Notes under the pieces: generated by a model
Database searches by the model: none
The model's input: the letters and a program-made list of their open reading frames with translations, nothing else
What the model was told of the DNA's origin: nothing
From: Polytrichum commune
Taxonomy: Eukaryota > Streptophyta > Polytrichopsida > Polytrichales > Polytrichaceae
Length of the DNA stretch: 64,000 bases
Direction of reading: 5' to 3'
Assembly (NCBI GenBank): GCA_950295325.1
Contig: OX485804.1
Location: 62,962,533 to 63,026,532, forward strand
Part shown: positions 1 through 12,800 of the stretch, piece after piece
Numbering within the stretch: position 1 is the stretch's first letter
How the letters are laid out: every line of letters starts with the position of its first letter
Made by a program: the position numbers and the translations under genes

Positions 1-1224
1 TCCTGGGAGGCATCGCAGAAGTAGCTAGCATATACAACTTTTCCTGGAGCATCTCAGGTTCATCGAACTTTTCATAATCAACCTTTATTTCTTCTAGAAA
101 AGCAGGAGTTAGCCTAGGATCCGCAACAGACAAATGCTTCCTGAGCTCAGCGACAAGCTTATCCTCGACCTTCTTCACGGCCTTCCTAACCCATTCCTCT
201 ACATTACGATCCATCCAATTGCTAGAATCTGGATTTTTCATCTTGTACCTGTCTTCAGCAACATGTGCAACTTCCGCAATCTCTTGTTATAGTTCAAACA
301 ATTAATGATATGAGTTTCATGAATTCCCCATTGAAAATGAAATGACACGATAACATTTCAGTTAGACATTACATGATAAAGGACCGCATTGAGACCTTCA
401 GCGGTGAGGGTGAACCAAATGCAATTTTTTCCAGCATGCTTCTTCCTTGCAGCCTCCAAAATAATTGGAGAGAATAAACCCTCGAAGTACGACAGCGGCT
501 GTGGAGCAATATTCTACATATATTTAAACATTCATGAGTATTTCAAACATTCACAGCAAGGATGAGGATCTTACCAATTTACTTCGTGCAAAGCGGCTAT
601 CACTGAGGGTATGTCTCCCCTTGGGTTAAGAATTACACCCTCAACACAAAAATGCCAATTGATATCATGAGTATGAAACTGCTCAATGATGGGCATCCAT
701 GCCTGGAGCCGATGGTTCCCATCCCAAACCATGAATATCTTATTAGAAAAAACCTTCAAGTCATTATCTGATAGAAGTTTCTTCTTGAATTCCTCATTCA
801 CCTCCTTCCACTCCGGTGACCACTTCGCCACCACATTCGGGGTAACGTCATTGATGTGGCCATGATTGTCCTTGAGTGCAAGATAAAAGAATCCATTCCC
901 CTCCATGTAGCCATCGGTCATAAAATGTGTTGCAAGATGGGATACATCGTTCTTGAATGAAGGTCTTACTACCGGAAGAGGCATCATACGGCAGAGGAGA
1001 ATAAAAAGGCGACCCTTCTGTTTTGGTTGTCATTTTAGCTTCTCCAACCGAGAAGCTGTTGGAACGCTCTCCTTAATGGCGAGGTCGTGAAGCTTCAGCT
1101 TCAACTCAGCATCCGTAAGGCGGACTGCATCAAAGAAAAGCCGTATAAGTACAATATCATCCAAACGGCATATCCTCCCAACTGCCCAACCTCTATTGCA
1201 GAGGTCATAACTTTCACATACCAA
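1..1224 (-). pseudogene. ParB-like domain gene, diverged copy, cut by window edge
   Basis: Minus-strand gene read as blocks 1224-575, 513-373 and from about 280 down to the window edge. The first block carries LCRMMPLPVVRP, a GY...FYLAL stretch and the core FMVWDGNHRLQAW, followed by a conserved short strand and W. These match the gene at 58.2 kb in order and spacing (LCRMIPMKDVREP, FFYVWDGNHRHIAW). The DGNHR box is the ParB/sulfiredoxin-like fold signature. The last block (IAEVAHVAEDRYKM, then a helical region) resembles the third to fifth exons of the other copy. Oddities: an in-frame TGA at 1032-1030, and the first intron as I read it does not keep phase. This suggests a decayed copy. The methyltransferase half would lie left of the window. 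Confidence 0.6.
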
Positions 1225-2040
1225 CTCTGAATGATAAGCTCCTTACATCATAAAAAAACCTACTTTAGCATCTACAATGTTGCAAAATTTCACACCAAAC
1301 TAAAACACTGCCTATAAATTATGGGTTAGAAACCTAGTGCCGTCAACGGCATGCCTCCCAGCTGACCACCCTGTATTGCAGAGCCCATAACTTTGAGATG
1401 CAAATTGTGAATGAGGAGGTCTTTACATCGTTGGAAAGCCTACTTTAGCATCTACAATGTCCTAGAATTTCAATCCAAACCAAAACACTTCCTAGAAATT
1501 ATGGGTTAGAAACCTAGTGCCGTCAATGGCATGCCTCCCAACTGACCACCCTGTATTGCAGAGCCTATAACTTTGACATGCCAACTCTGAATGAGGAGGT
1601 CTTTACATCGTTAGAAATCCTACTGTAGCATCTGCAATGTCCTAGAATTGCAATCCAAACCAAAACACTTCCTAGAAATTATGGATTAGAAACCTAGTGC
1701 CGTCAACGGCATTCCTCCCAGCTCACCACCCTGTATTGCAGAGTCCATAACTTTGACATGCCAACTTTGAATGAGAAGGTCTTTACATCGTTGAAAAACC
1801 TACTTTAGCATCTGCAATGTCTCAGAATTTCAATCCAAACCAAAGCACTGCCTAGAATATATGGGTTAGAAACCTAGTGCCGTCAACGGCATACCTCCCA
1901 GTTGACCACCCTCCATTGCAAAGCCCATAACTTCTACATCCCAAGGCCGAATAAAGAGGTTCTGGACTTTATGGAAAGCTTACATAAAAATCTACAATGT
2001 CTAAAAATATTAAAGCAAACCAAAAAAATGGCTAGAAGAT
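1141..2040. repeat. 180-bp tandem repeat, five units
   Basis: Five consecutive 180-bp units start at 1141, 1321, 1501, 1681 and 1861. Each contains the landmarks GGCAT.CCTCCCA, TATTGCAGAG, CATAACTTT, TTTACATC and CAAAAC. Units 2-4 are very similar; the first and last are more diverged. The first unit overlaps the 5' coding block of the ParB-like gene (minus-strand reading CESYDLCNRGW), so the array seems to have grown from, or into, coding sequence. The unit length is a multiple of three. Confidence 0.9.
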
Positions 2041-2510
2041 ATGGCTTAAGAAAGCATTGCATGGCTTCCCCCTAAACCCTAAACCCCACAACCCTAAAAT
2101 CTAAACCCAAACACCTCCTAGACCATTTCGGAAAGAACACTTGCATTTGAGGGGACTAAATCTAAAAAAACATTTCCTCCAAAGAGGCTATCGTTGTAGG
2201 CACCTCCTGCATGTAGTCCCACAACATAGCAGCCTCACTGAAAAGACAAATGTCACAAACATAATAGAACCTCGTGCAACCTCATAGTGGTATTTAGATC
2301 CAGAAAAATAAATGCATCCTACACCATATCGAAGATAACACCTGCATTTCAGGGCACTGAACCTAAAAACAAAAAGGCCCCCAAAGGGCTGCCGTTGCAG
2401 GCACCGTCAAGCAGCCTCACTTAGACATGGTAATTAGACGTGGAAAACACCCTAAACACCCTAAACCCAAAACCTTAAACCCATTGCTGTTGCCTCCTCC
2501 GTGGCAGTCC
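2041..2510. other. Non-coding stretch with degenerate telomere-like runs
   Basis: No convincing gene. It holds degenerate CCCTAAA runs near 2071-2110 and 2451-2480. Two similar blocks also occur (about 2100-2240 and 2300-2440), sharing a phrase on the theme of CATTT.AGGG.ACT followed by AAAG.GGCT..CGTTG.AGGCACC, which suggests an old local duplication. Confidence 0.5.
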
Positions 2511-2882
2511 CTAAATCTTGTCTGCCCTACTCGAATGATCATTCTCACGAAGTTGTTGTAGCACTGCGGCACATAGTCTAAAGCAAACACAATAATCGAG
2601 TAGATGTTTCATAAACTTACCATCCGGTTCCATCAAGCTCGTCTCCTTAAGCTCATTCTCCGCACTGTGCTCCTCCGATGCGGGATTGGATGCAAGGTTG
2701 GACTGTGTTCCCACATCTTTCGATGTTCCTCGAGATTGAGATCCTCGCCCCCTGGATGTTGACAGACCTTCAGATTCTTCTACCGTCGATAATGTTGCGT
2801 TCTCCCCTATGTCTTCAAAATCTAAAACTTTGTTAATTCCAGTTGTCTCGTATCTTTCAGACGCAACCTTCTTTCTGCCCAT
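2511..2882 (-). CDS. Unknown two-exon gene fragment, Ser/Thr-rich acidic N-terminus
   Basis: ATG at 2882 opens MGRKKVASERYETTG, followed by a low-complexity Ser/Thr/Gly/Glu-rich region (SRGRGSQSRGTS). The first exon ends at 2621 before a good GTAAGT donor. A TTTGCTTTAG acceptor near 2580 lets the frame continue as DYVPQCYNNFVRM and onward to about 2450. I do not recognise a domain. It lies upstream of, and on the same strand as, the ParB-like gene, so it could be a 5' exon of that gene separated by the 180-bp repeats. This is inferred from position only. Confidence 0.35.
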   Translation of the reverse strand: MGRKKVASERYETTGINKVLDFEDIGENATLSTVEESEGLSTSRGRGSQSRGTSKDVGTQSNLASNPASEEHSAENELKETSLMEPDGKFMKHLLDYCVCFRLCAAVLQQLRENDHSSRADKI

Positions 2883-3038
2883 TCTGCTCGTTTTCAATGC
2901 CTTAGTGCTACTGAAATACAACTTCCCTCTCCTCTTTTTTCTCTTGATATGGTTCTACATGTCAGGTATCACCCTCCTAGAGCATGTCTACTCCAACACT
3001 CCCAAAACCTTCCCTTCAACCGAACACATCTTATGGCA

Positions 3039-3096
3039 CTTGAGGGTGGATACATGGTTGAGTGGCTCACTTTCTGTGTCATACCCTATTTTACAG
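3039..3096 (-). repeat. Dispersed ~65-bp motif, copy 1
   Basis: The reverse complement shares GGTATG, a short T/A run, and CCACTCAACCATG.ATC.ACCCT with direct-oriented copies at 31751-31820 and 36421-36490. Possibly a MITE remnant or a terminal piece of a transposon family. Confidence 0.6.
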
Positions 3097-3840
3097 TGTA
3101 CCCCCGTGCATTGCAAGCCACGTTGCATACAATTGATAGAAGCTATGGATGTGAGATTTGGGATACACAATGGTAACTTGAATAGGTAGATGACCACATA
3201 TTCCTTTACATGAAATTCTTCTTCAATTAAGGGTGATGGACTTTTGAAAATACAATATGGACTGTGGTCAACAGGTTTTGGTTTAGGAATTTTGGCGTAA
3301 ACGTCTAGAATTTTTGGGCATTTTACTAGGAGTGACTATGTATGTTATGTGATCCACTATGAGGTCCATAGTAGTGATGTTTTTTTCCACATTATGTGTA
3401 GAAATACAGTTGGTATGGACTCTTAAGTAGGCTAAATGACGACGTTTTTTTGGAAGTCCATACTTGGAGCAAAAATAATCGTTTTTTTTTCTTCTTTTTT
3501 CGGGAAACTACTAATGTACAATATCTTCAGGTGGGCTTCTTGTCAAAAATCCCGCTTTTACTTGCTATACTACAGTTATGGAAGCAGCGTTTTCGGGTCC
3601 CACCGACTATGGGAGTGGATGTGGATGACTTTAGTTGTAGGGTGGAGTGCACAGTGACTGGTGCCACGCGCCACGTGGACTACAACCCTTTGTTTTAGGG
3701 TTTAGGGACTGAAAACGTTCCGGAGCAATTTTGCGTTGCTCGTTACAGCTCGCATGTCTCTTGTTCAAACCTGCAGGTGCTCGTCATGTGCATGAAGAGT
3801 GAGGTTTAAGGTTCAGCTTGAGTGACGCTTGCACGCCGAA

Positions 3841-6800
3841 ATGGGTAGTGCGAGAGCGAGAGATAGGAGAGCAGGTATTCGGAGAGAGGGCCCTGTGGAG
3901 AGGGCTAGACTGGATGTTGCGCAAGAGCGGGCGAGGGAGCGCCAACGCGAATCACGGCGTCGGAGGAGAGCAAATGCTGCGAACTGCGTGCGTGTCAACG
4001 TGGACGCAGGATCGTGGTCAGAGGGTGATGACGCCTATGCTGATGGCGTCAACCGCAGATTGGTGCGCCAGGACGTTCGTGCAATCTTGAGCTGCGTTCA
4101 AAGGACTTTGAGAGGAAGAAGGCGTTTGCTTCCACACAAGCAGGCAGTAATGCAGTCCGTGTGGAACAATAAGTTGACGAGGGATCTCCTGCCACTTCGG
4201 TCACGAAGGGTTTGCAGTGAAACAGATGCGCGAGAGACAATTGTTTCCAGTTTGCTGCAATCCCTATCGGAGGTGAAGACTTCGAAGACAAAGGCACATT
4301 TAGCTACCAAACATGCTATCCTCATAGCCGCTGTGACGAATCCACAGCGAATCTCTGCCCGACAGACAGCTCGCCTGCTTGGGGTTCATCCCCGCAATGT
4401 AGCGATGGCCACACAGAGGCGAGCGACCATGGTCAGTTCCGTGCATATGGAGTGGACTTTGTCCGTCAGGAAGGTAAGGAACGATGCGACATCTCTGATG
4501 GTGAAAGACATTGTCACTGCGTGGTGGGCTGCAGAGACACGGCCAAGCCCGAATCGCAAGGAGGTTGTAAGGAAGTGGGTTGCTCCAAAAACATACGTTC
4601 AACACCATGCTCAATATTTGTTGGAATCTCTGGTGGGCGCTCTCACATCTATGTCATATGTCGTCTTGTTTTTTTTTTGTGTAATGAGGGTCTCCGAATT
4701 TCGTGCTGGTTTAGGGTTCCTACCGATTCCAGGGTCGTAGGGCTACACCTAGATCTGTGCCTGTTTAGGGTATTCTCGTGTCATTTGAAGCCATGAGTGT
4801 GCAATCTGGCTATGGACCTACCTATCACTTAAGTTGTAGAAATTTGCAATTTCTGTGCTAGGGTATGAAGGGTTTACGGTTTCGGTGGATCGGTGAAAGG
4901 TGACAGTGCGTTCCTCCATTGGCTTCAGTCTTGTGGCTATCTGCTTGATTTGATGTGATGAGCGTTTTAGGGGTCACAGATGTTCTTAGGATTTCAGGTT
5001 TTCCTTGCGACATTGAATGCAGTGGGCTTTAATTCGAATCTTGGATTTTAGGGTGATATTCTGGGTTATATTGAGCATGCTGGTTTTCTCTTCCAACTGA
5101 TTCTAGGGACCAAGGAGTACACCTAGATCTGTGCATGTTTGGGGTATTAGCTTGTCATTTGAAGCCATGAGTGTGCAATCTGGCTACTTCTCTATAAAAC
5201 GCATACCGGTACTGTGCATATGGGATCCCATCAGTTTCGTTGTGGTTTAGGGACGGCATTGCAACTTCTGGACTCTGTGGAACTTTTCACGCATGGGTGG
5301 GAGTTCAGGGTGATCCGCTTGGGTCTTCATAAGGAAATATTGGAGTTTATTTACTTCTTGTGGGAACACGCGAACACCAAAATATCCGGATTGGCGGTTT
5401 TGAGTGCCTAATCCGGGTTGTCCGGATGACCCTAGTATCGTCCAGGGATTCTGTGAAGTGTAGGAGGTCTAAAACTCTCCGTACCTGCTTATTTCTTCTT
5501 CCTTAGCCAAATTTCCGGAAATCCTAATTTCCGGATATTTGGTCTTTGGGGACGTTCTTAGCCTTTTTCCGGAGGGTACCTCTCCGGATGTTATTTCTAG
5601 GTCCTCTTTATAATACTTACCCACCCCTTTACGTCTACCCTCTAGAATAATTGGTTTCTTCCGGTGATGGCGTCCTTGATAAGGTTAGAATCCGGAAACT
5701 CCCTCACAACCAATCCGGATTGATCAGGTCCGTCCTGGCAGGTCACGCAGAGAGATCTGGATTGTTTCTTGGGACCATAGTGGCTAGAGGAGTCCGGATT
5801 CCAACCGGAGATCTAACTCAACGGGATGAGTAGGTGACCCGTACCACTTTCCGGATTACCCCGTCCAAAGACTGTGAGACCTCTTCAGAAGGTCGGATGG
5901 CGTAAGTCCGGCACCTTCCGGATTTTGCCCAGTCCTAACGACAGCTATCTCACATGGACGTTACCCAGGCATTCGGAACAATGAGGATCTCTTCCTACTG
6001 CACTCCGGAGGTGGCCTCCTATCGGAATCCTTACTGATCCGGACCTCTCCTTCTCCGTCCGACGGATCTGTCCGGCTACCTCTACCTTGGATTCTACTCA
6101 ATCTGAGATAACTGGGCGATCCGTACCACTAATCCGGGCAGGTCCGTCTAAGGATGGTGGGACTTCTTCAGAAGATCAGATTGGCGTAAGTCCGGATCCC
6201 TTTTGGATCTCACCCAATCTTCCCAGCGGCTATCCCACCTAGACGTTACCCAACCTACCGGATTAGTGAGGTTTCCCTCCCACTACACTCAGAGAGGATC
6301 TACAAGGCGATAACCAGATCTGATCCGGGTCTCCTCTCTCATGTCCTATCCGGAACTCCTATCCCTCATGCCCTCTCTTTCTCTTCCACTAACGATCTCC
6401 GGGTCATTCACACACACATCAATCAAGAGAAGTCAAGGAGTGAGAAGCAAAAGACATTTATTCGGAGTAGGAGTAATCACAATACAACAATGGAAAAGGA
6501 ACCCTTCTCAAGCTCCTTATTCAGCCTTAAGTAGAGGCTCAAAAATCCCTAAACTGAGGGCGGCGGCCCAAGCGGCCGCCGCTCAAGAAAACCCTAACTA
6601 CCCCCGGTCTCCCGGATTTCCCGGATCCAGATTTTCCGCTGACACTACCAAAGGAAAATTTTATTAATCGTCTTCAAAAACTCCTAAGTCCTACCTGCCT
6701 ACCTCCATTCTGCCTAATTAATCTAGCTACTCCCCTAACTAAGAAGACCGGTGCTTCTTCAGAGCCGATCCCTCCTTTGAGTGACTCCCTAACCCGCTGA

Positions 6801-9800
6801 CGGCGGATGAGCCCCCGGCCGGCGACGCCTTCTGTGAACCCTTTGAGTGGTCCACCACTCTGCGGGATCACTTTTAGTTAGAATGTTAGCATTAAAAGTT
6901 AGAATTGATAGGGAATTTAGGAAAAATTAGTTCATTTAGCATTTAGCCTAGAAGAAGGAAGGTCAAAATGAAACTAAGTAGTGCTAGAAGATAGCAAAGT
7001 AGAAAAAATGTGCTAGCTAGTAAAAACAACTAGCTAAGCAAATATTAGTAGATGCTAGTTATTAAGCAAATATTAGTAGATGCTAGTTATTAAGCAAATG
7101 TTAGTAGATGCTAGCTAAGCAAGTGTTAGTTTATTAGTTAGTGTGAGGCACACAAGACTATTGGAGGTGTTTTACGTAAGAAGATAAAATCGGCGTGAAG
7201 AATTTTGAAGACAAAAAAGAAAGAGAGCAAGGGGGATACTTGCCCACTTGCCCCCTTGCCAACTCGATGGCGGAAAAATTAGAAAGATTTCTAAAGGTTT
7301 TTTGTCGGAGCCACCTCGGCGAGAGGGTGGCAACCTCAACCGGGAAAACCCCCGAGCCAAAATTTCGGGAAAGGGTTTGAAAAATGGATCCGGTGGAGGA
7401 GGGGTCCAACCCTTTTGTAAGAGGGTTTAAAAACCCCTCCTTCCACCTTGTAGCTCTCTCTCTTTCTCTAGTTTTTGGGCGAAGCCCTGCTTCAATGTAG
7501 TTAGGAAAAAATCCTTTAGCATGTATTCTCAATGGTCTAAAAGAAAGGCTTGAGAACCTCCTCTACTCTCTCTCTCCTAGTTAGGTTGTGTGTTTATTAA
7601 CACACCAACAAAATTATTCCTTCTTTTGTAGAGGTAGGTTGGATGGTAGAGTTTTGAGTAGAGGCATTATAGACCTCATCTGCCAATGCCCTGAAGGCTT
7701 AGTTCAAAAGCTAGAACAAGATACTTATCATTTTTCTCTTAGAGAGATTTCATATAGCCATCCATAGCCGTTTCCCATTTGTGATTTGGTTGAGATGACA
7801 ATTAGTTATGGATTTTCAAAGATGGAGTAGAAAAAACTGGGTGGTCTTGTGGGTAGCGGCTGCTGGATCAGACCTGCGAGCCCAATAGGAATTTTAATTC
7901 CAAGAAATTATATTTTTCCCAAGTAGAACTTTTGTGTAGCTTTCCAAAATGGCTTAGAACATTTGATTTGAGCATGATTTGAATTAGATATGAATTGTGC
8001 AAGATGGGACACATAGTTTGAGAACTTTTGGTTGACTGCTGCATTACAGAGGACCTGCTGGGTTCACTTCGGCTTGCCTTTCTAATCACATATTTTTATC
8101 AAATACATCTTTTTAATATCTCTCCAGGGTCATATAGAACGTTTGATTTGACTAAGATTTGAATTAGATATGAATTGTTGAAGGCGAGATACATAGTTTA
8201 AGCCTTCTTGATTGACTGCTGTGTTACAAGGAGTCCGCTGAATTTCTATTAGCTTAACCTGCTGATGTCATAATTTTTCTAGTTAGAGCTTGTTCATAGC
8301 TTTCCAATGGTATAAGGAAAGCCTAGATCCAAGTAGTAAGGAATGTGCTATGAATTTTTGAAGTTAGAAGGTAGATAGGTGGGTTGGAAGGGTCGGTTGA
8401 ATCGACCTCACACTTCCAACCCTCATAACTTTTGCATTTCTTATCCGATTAGAGTGATTTTTAGATCATTGGAAAGATAATTTGGTGCACTAAGTATAAA
8501 TATTATGCTTAGGATTAAATTACAGGGCAGAATAACACTTTATATTTTAATTTTTAACTAAGGTACGCTTACTACCAAACTAGTTACAAAGAAGGAGGCA
8601 AGGTCGACGCTCGGAAAGTGGAGCAAGGAAGGAGGTAGCAGCTCGGCCTACATCAAGCCCAAATCAACCGAGGAAAATTGAGGTAAATTAACTAACCTTA
8701 AGCCTTCCATTTAGGATTGGAGGGAGCACGGCTAAGGTACGCATTTCTAAACCCACTCACCTATCTCGTAAGGTCAAGTGGCTTGACCACTTGACCGCCA
8801 AGGGAGTACCCAATTCCATTGTTTTCGGGGCCCTTGGTATGTTTTGTGGTAGTAGCTTCATTTATTAGCAAGTTTCGTGTGTGGTAAGTCGGATTAATCA
8901 CCGACACGACCACTCTGAATGTTGTTGGTGGAAAGGTGGGGTTAATGACCCGCGAATCCACTATTATGTTGTTGGCCCCATAGATTGGGAGTAATGGCCC
9001 CAATTTATGAAGATTGCGCAACAGGTTGAACCTACAGGTCGCCCGTCACCCTGGTCCCATTGAGTTGCATTTCGTGGTCTATCCAGTGTAAACACATTTA
9101 ACAATCAAAACATACAAAATAAATCGTAAACCCTTGTTGGCAAGAGACCCGAGGTAAGGGGTGATGCCTAATATGTTAATGTAGTGAGTTAGGACGTGCA
9201 AACAAAAGTAAGTAATTAAGAAGGAATTTGTGTGAAGGGTGGGACTTAGGCCAAGTTCCCCCGCTTAGAAAACTAAATAGAACTAAATAAAGAAATAGGA
9301 AGAATTGAATGGTCCATCAAATTGTCGTTATTCCGTTCGTTGAGTTAGGGTGGTATGAGTCACACCCGGTTGGGTGTATCAGAACCATCCCAATTCACAA
9401 ATTAGGATTGCCTTGGTTTCAAGGCTGGTGCGTCTGCGCGTAGAATAGGTTGTAGGTTAAAGTTAGAACTAGATATGAAATTGGTTAGTGGAGTTTAAAG
9501 CCACACTAGTAAAAAACTAAGGCCTAACCTCCGGAGGTACTACGATGCATATTTAATCTCCCTTAAAAATCTAACTACTCACGTTATACACCTATCATCC
9601 GGGTTCGGCTTGGGCGCCTGCAAATGCAGGCCACCTTCACCGAAGGGCTTGTGTGATACTTTTAGGCTCCCTCGAAAGGGGGTGGCCCAAAAGTACCACA
9701 CCTTCTGCAGCCGCGTGAGCATCCTCCTCATGTTCGGAGACGGAGCAACCTCGTCCTCCGAATCCGCTGCCCTCTCGGTCCGTGGGGTAGCGGTCCCTGG

Positions 9801-12800
9801 TGTCCCGGAGACTGTCCCTGGGGTTCCGGAAGCTGTCCCCATCCGGATGCTTCGGACTGGAGAAGGATCGCTTCCGGTGCCCTGCTCCGGATTCCGTCCA
9901 CCCGAGAGTGAAGTCGTCCGCGGATCCCTGTTGGAGGCTGCTCTCGAGTGTGGCGGAGGAAATGGACTCACCACTTCGCAGTCCTGTGGAGACGATGGCA
10001 AGGCGTGGGTCATAGGAGCCTTGCCCTTACTCGGAGTGGCCTCCCGATCGGAAGTCCGGTGCCGGATCGGCGTCCGAGCCCTATCCGGAGTCTGGGACCT
10101 ATCCGAGTTCCGCGGAACAAGGGACTGGCCCCTTCCGGATCGGACCGACCCGGTGCTCTTCCGCCTCACCTGGGGAGAACGGACCCTTTCCGGAGCCCCT
10201 CCGGAACTACCAGGCCGAGAGCCGCCTCCTTGCTGGCTGGGTCCTACAGAGGCCGGCGGATTCTGAACCAGGGCTACTTCACCAACCACCTCGTAGAGGG
10301 TTCCGGTTGGTGACCCTGGCGGACCCGGATAGAGCACCCTCCGCGGTGTTCCGCTTGGCGGGACCACCCTCTGGATTTCCGCCAGGAGATCCTTCATCGT
10401 TCGTGAATACTTCACGAGGATGGGGAGGGTCTGCCTGGCGGAAGCGGGATCTCCGGACTCCATCATCCGGTCGTAGAGATGTGCCTTGTTAACGATCTCC
10501 GCCGGATGACCCACCAGTTCCCGGATCCGGCTGAAGAGCACCGCCTGCTCCGCATGGTACTTCCGGATCTCCTCGCTCTTCTGACTCAGCTCCTGAGTCA
10601 TGGCCGCTACCTGGGCGGTGAGGTGGGCGTTCTCCGTCTTGGCCTGCTCCAGCTCCTTCCGATCCGCCCTTTTTGCCAATTCCCGGAGAATGTTTCCGGG
10701 TCCGCAGTCGTCCAGAGCGTGGTTCGCCCCCTTGACGATGTGCTCCAGTCGGTAGTACTGGGTCTTGAGGTCCTCCATCCCCTCCTGGAACCGCTTGAAT
10801 GGATTCTCCGGGAAGTCCCAAGCGGATAGGTCCACATTTCGCCATGGGGTCTCCCGGCTGGGTCCGGCTTCCGGATGTTGGTGAAGGGGAGGGGGAGAGA
10901 GTGGCCTCGAGACGGTTGGTGGCGGGCTTCCGGGTGACGAGGGAGGTGCTTCCGGAAGAATAGGGTCGCTGGAGGTCTCCGTCTCGACGTCTCCGGCTTC
11001 CGGAAGCAGCTTGTAGGTGACCTCATCCGCCGCTATTGTGAGCAGGTCCTCCTCCTCTGCCGTGATGCAGTCGAAATGCTGGTAGAGGTGCAAAATGAAG
11101 GGGGAGAGGAAGGAGGGTTTCCGGCCAATATGGGGGAGGGCCCGTCCGACTATCTCCTGGATGATCAGGCCCCAATTCACCGGCCGGACTCCGGACATTG
11201 CACCAAACAGCGTGTTAGCCATGGTGAGGCTAATCCGCTTCGGCTTGTCCGGATTGAGAATGGGCAGGAGAAACTCTAGCACTCTCCGCTCCCTAATATT
11301 CCGGCAGTTCCCTGGGTGGAATCCGTCCTTTGGATCCGCGTCCCCTCTGAACTTCCCGGCGAACAGGCCGTCGCGGCGGCCGGCCCACCCCTCCGTGATT
11401 CCCCTGGGAAACTCGTAGACCCTGTTCCACGTATCCGGAGTCCAATGTTCCGGATCCCTCCTCTTTGTGCCTAGCCACTGATTTCCCCTCTCGAATTTAA
11501 ACTCGCGGAGGGTATCTTCCGCTCTAAGATTCCAGGGTTTGGAGAGCAATCCCGCACAACCCATGACCCTGAGATCCTCCGTGAGCTCCTGCAGCTCTCT
11601 ATCCTCCCTCGGAATTGCAGGGGTGAGGGCTTTCAGCGGAATCGGGATGGGTTCCCGCTGATCCTCTTCCTGTGCTTCCGGCATTTTCCTCTCCTCTCAC
11701 CCTTTCTGGCTTGCAACCTCTCTCTCTCTCTTCCGGAGTCCTTCTCTTCCGTCTAATTGCCACAAAGTCCCGGCAAGCCCACTGCCGGTGACTGAAAAGT
11801 GTAGAGTCCCAGCAATCCAACTGCTGGCGGCTCGAAAGAATGAACACCTCACCACTCGTTCTCTCAACAGGTTGCCTTTTTCCAGAAAAGAGTGGGAGGG
11901 AGAAGGAAGGGACCCTTAAATATCCTTCCTCCCTCTTCCTTCCCCTGTTACCGTTCGGTTTAACGGAAAACGGTTACCAACCGTTTTCCGGCGGTTCTCA
12001 CCAACGGTTTTACTAACATTTTTACCAACGGCTCTCTTTTCCCCCAACCGCCATAAGGCCCGTTATAACCGCCACTTCCGGGCCGTTGGGTAATCTTGGC
12101 GCGTCCGTTACTTGGTCCGGACCAATGGTTTGGACCATGATTACATGGTCCGCCCATCCTATTTGACGGACCGGTCATAGTACTTATTTAGAGTCGTTTT
12201 ACCGCACAAGGCGGGGTTAGACTACTTTATTTCCTAGTACCATTAATTTTGTCCTAATAGACCCTATTATCCTCAGATAAGCAAGGTAAAATACAGAAAT
12301 TGAATCCGTATTTCCGTATTTCCGTCTTTCCGTCGAATTTGGACTCCCACACTTCTCCTCCCATTGTATGTACTACGGTGGATATGCTACAGGGACCCCA
12401 TATAGAGTATGGGAGGGAATTGTCAATTTATGGAATGTTTACATATGGGCATTTGCTAAATTGACATCGATGGGATTTCTCACCGCTCCTTTGGAGTGTA
12501 TGCAGTCGAGTATTGAATATGTGTCTCTGATGGGGACGTTATATGCATTGTGTGGGGGTATATGGAGACGTTATAAGCATTGTGTGGGAGTATATGGACT
12601 TCCTATTCATCAGTATATGGAAGCAGGCCAGTGTAATTGCAAACCCTGTAGACAGTCACCCAGGGTGAGGACCATTGTTTGAGGGTCATGGATGTTCTTG
12701 AAGTTCTTGCAGGAAATATGTGCACGTGTGGACTGCACAAGACCTCTATGGAGATCTACAGGCACTTTTAAGCCCAGAACTTTTGGTGAATGTCTTAATA

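Larger units (their letters stand above)
5359..12351. mobile_element. LTR-type insertion (6,993 bp) with 5-bp target duplication
   Basis: The insert starts TGTGGGAACACG and ends GGACTCCCACA, so its ends form the TGTGGGA/TCCCACA inverted pair typical of LTR termini. It is flanked by CTTCT at 5354-5358 and 12352-12356, a 5-bp target-site duplication. It sits inside the transposase intron. Both outer parts (5390-6660 and 9600-12000) are rich in CCGGA. I could not find a long direct repeat at the two ends or any pol domain, so it may be a very long solo LTR, a large non-autonomous derivative or a heavily diverged element. It contains an antisense gag-like ORF. Confidence 0.6.

Noticed and set aside
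5359-12351. DNA transposon with CACTA- or Mutator-type ends
   Set aside because: The 5-bp duplication and TGTGGGA/TCCCACA ends fit LTR integration better than 3-bp (CACTA) or 9-bp (Mutator) duplications.
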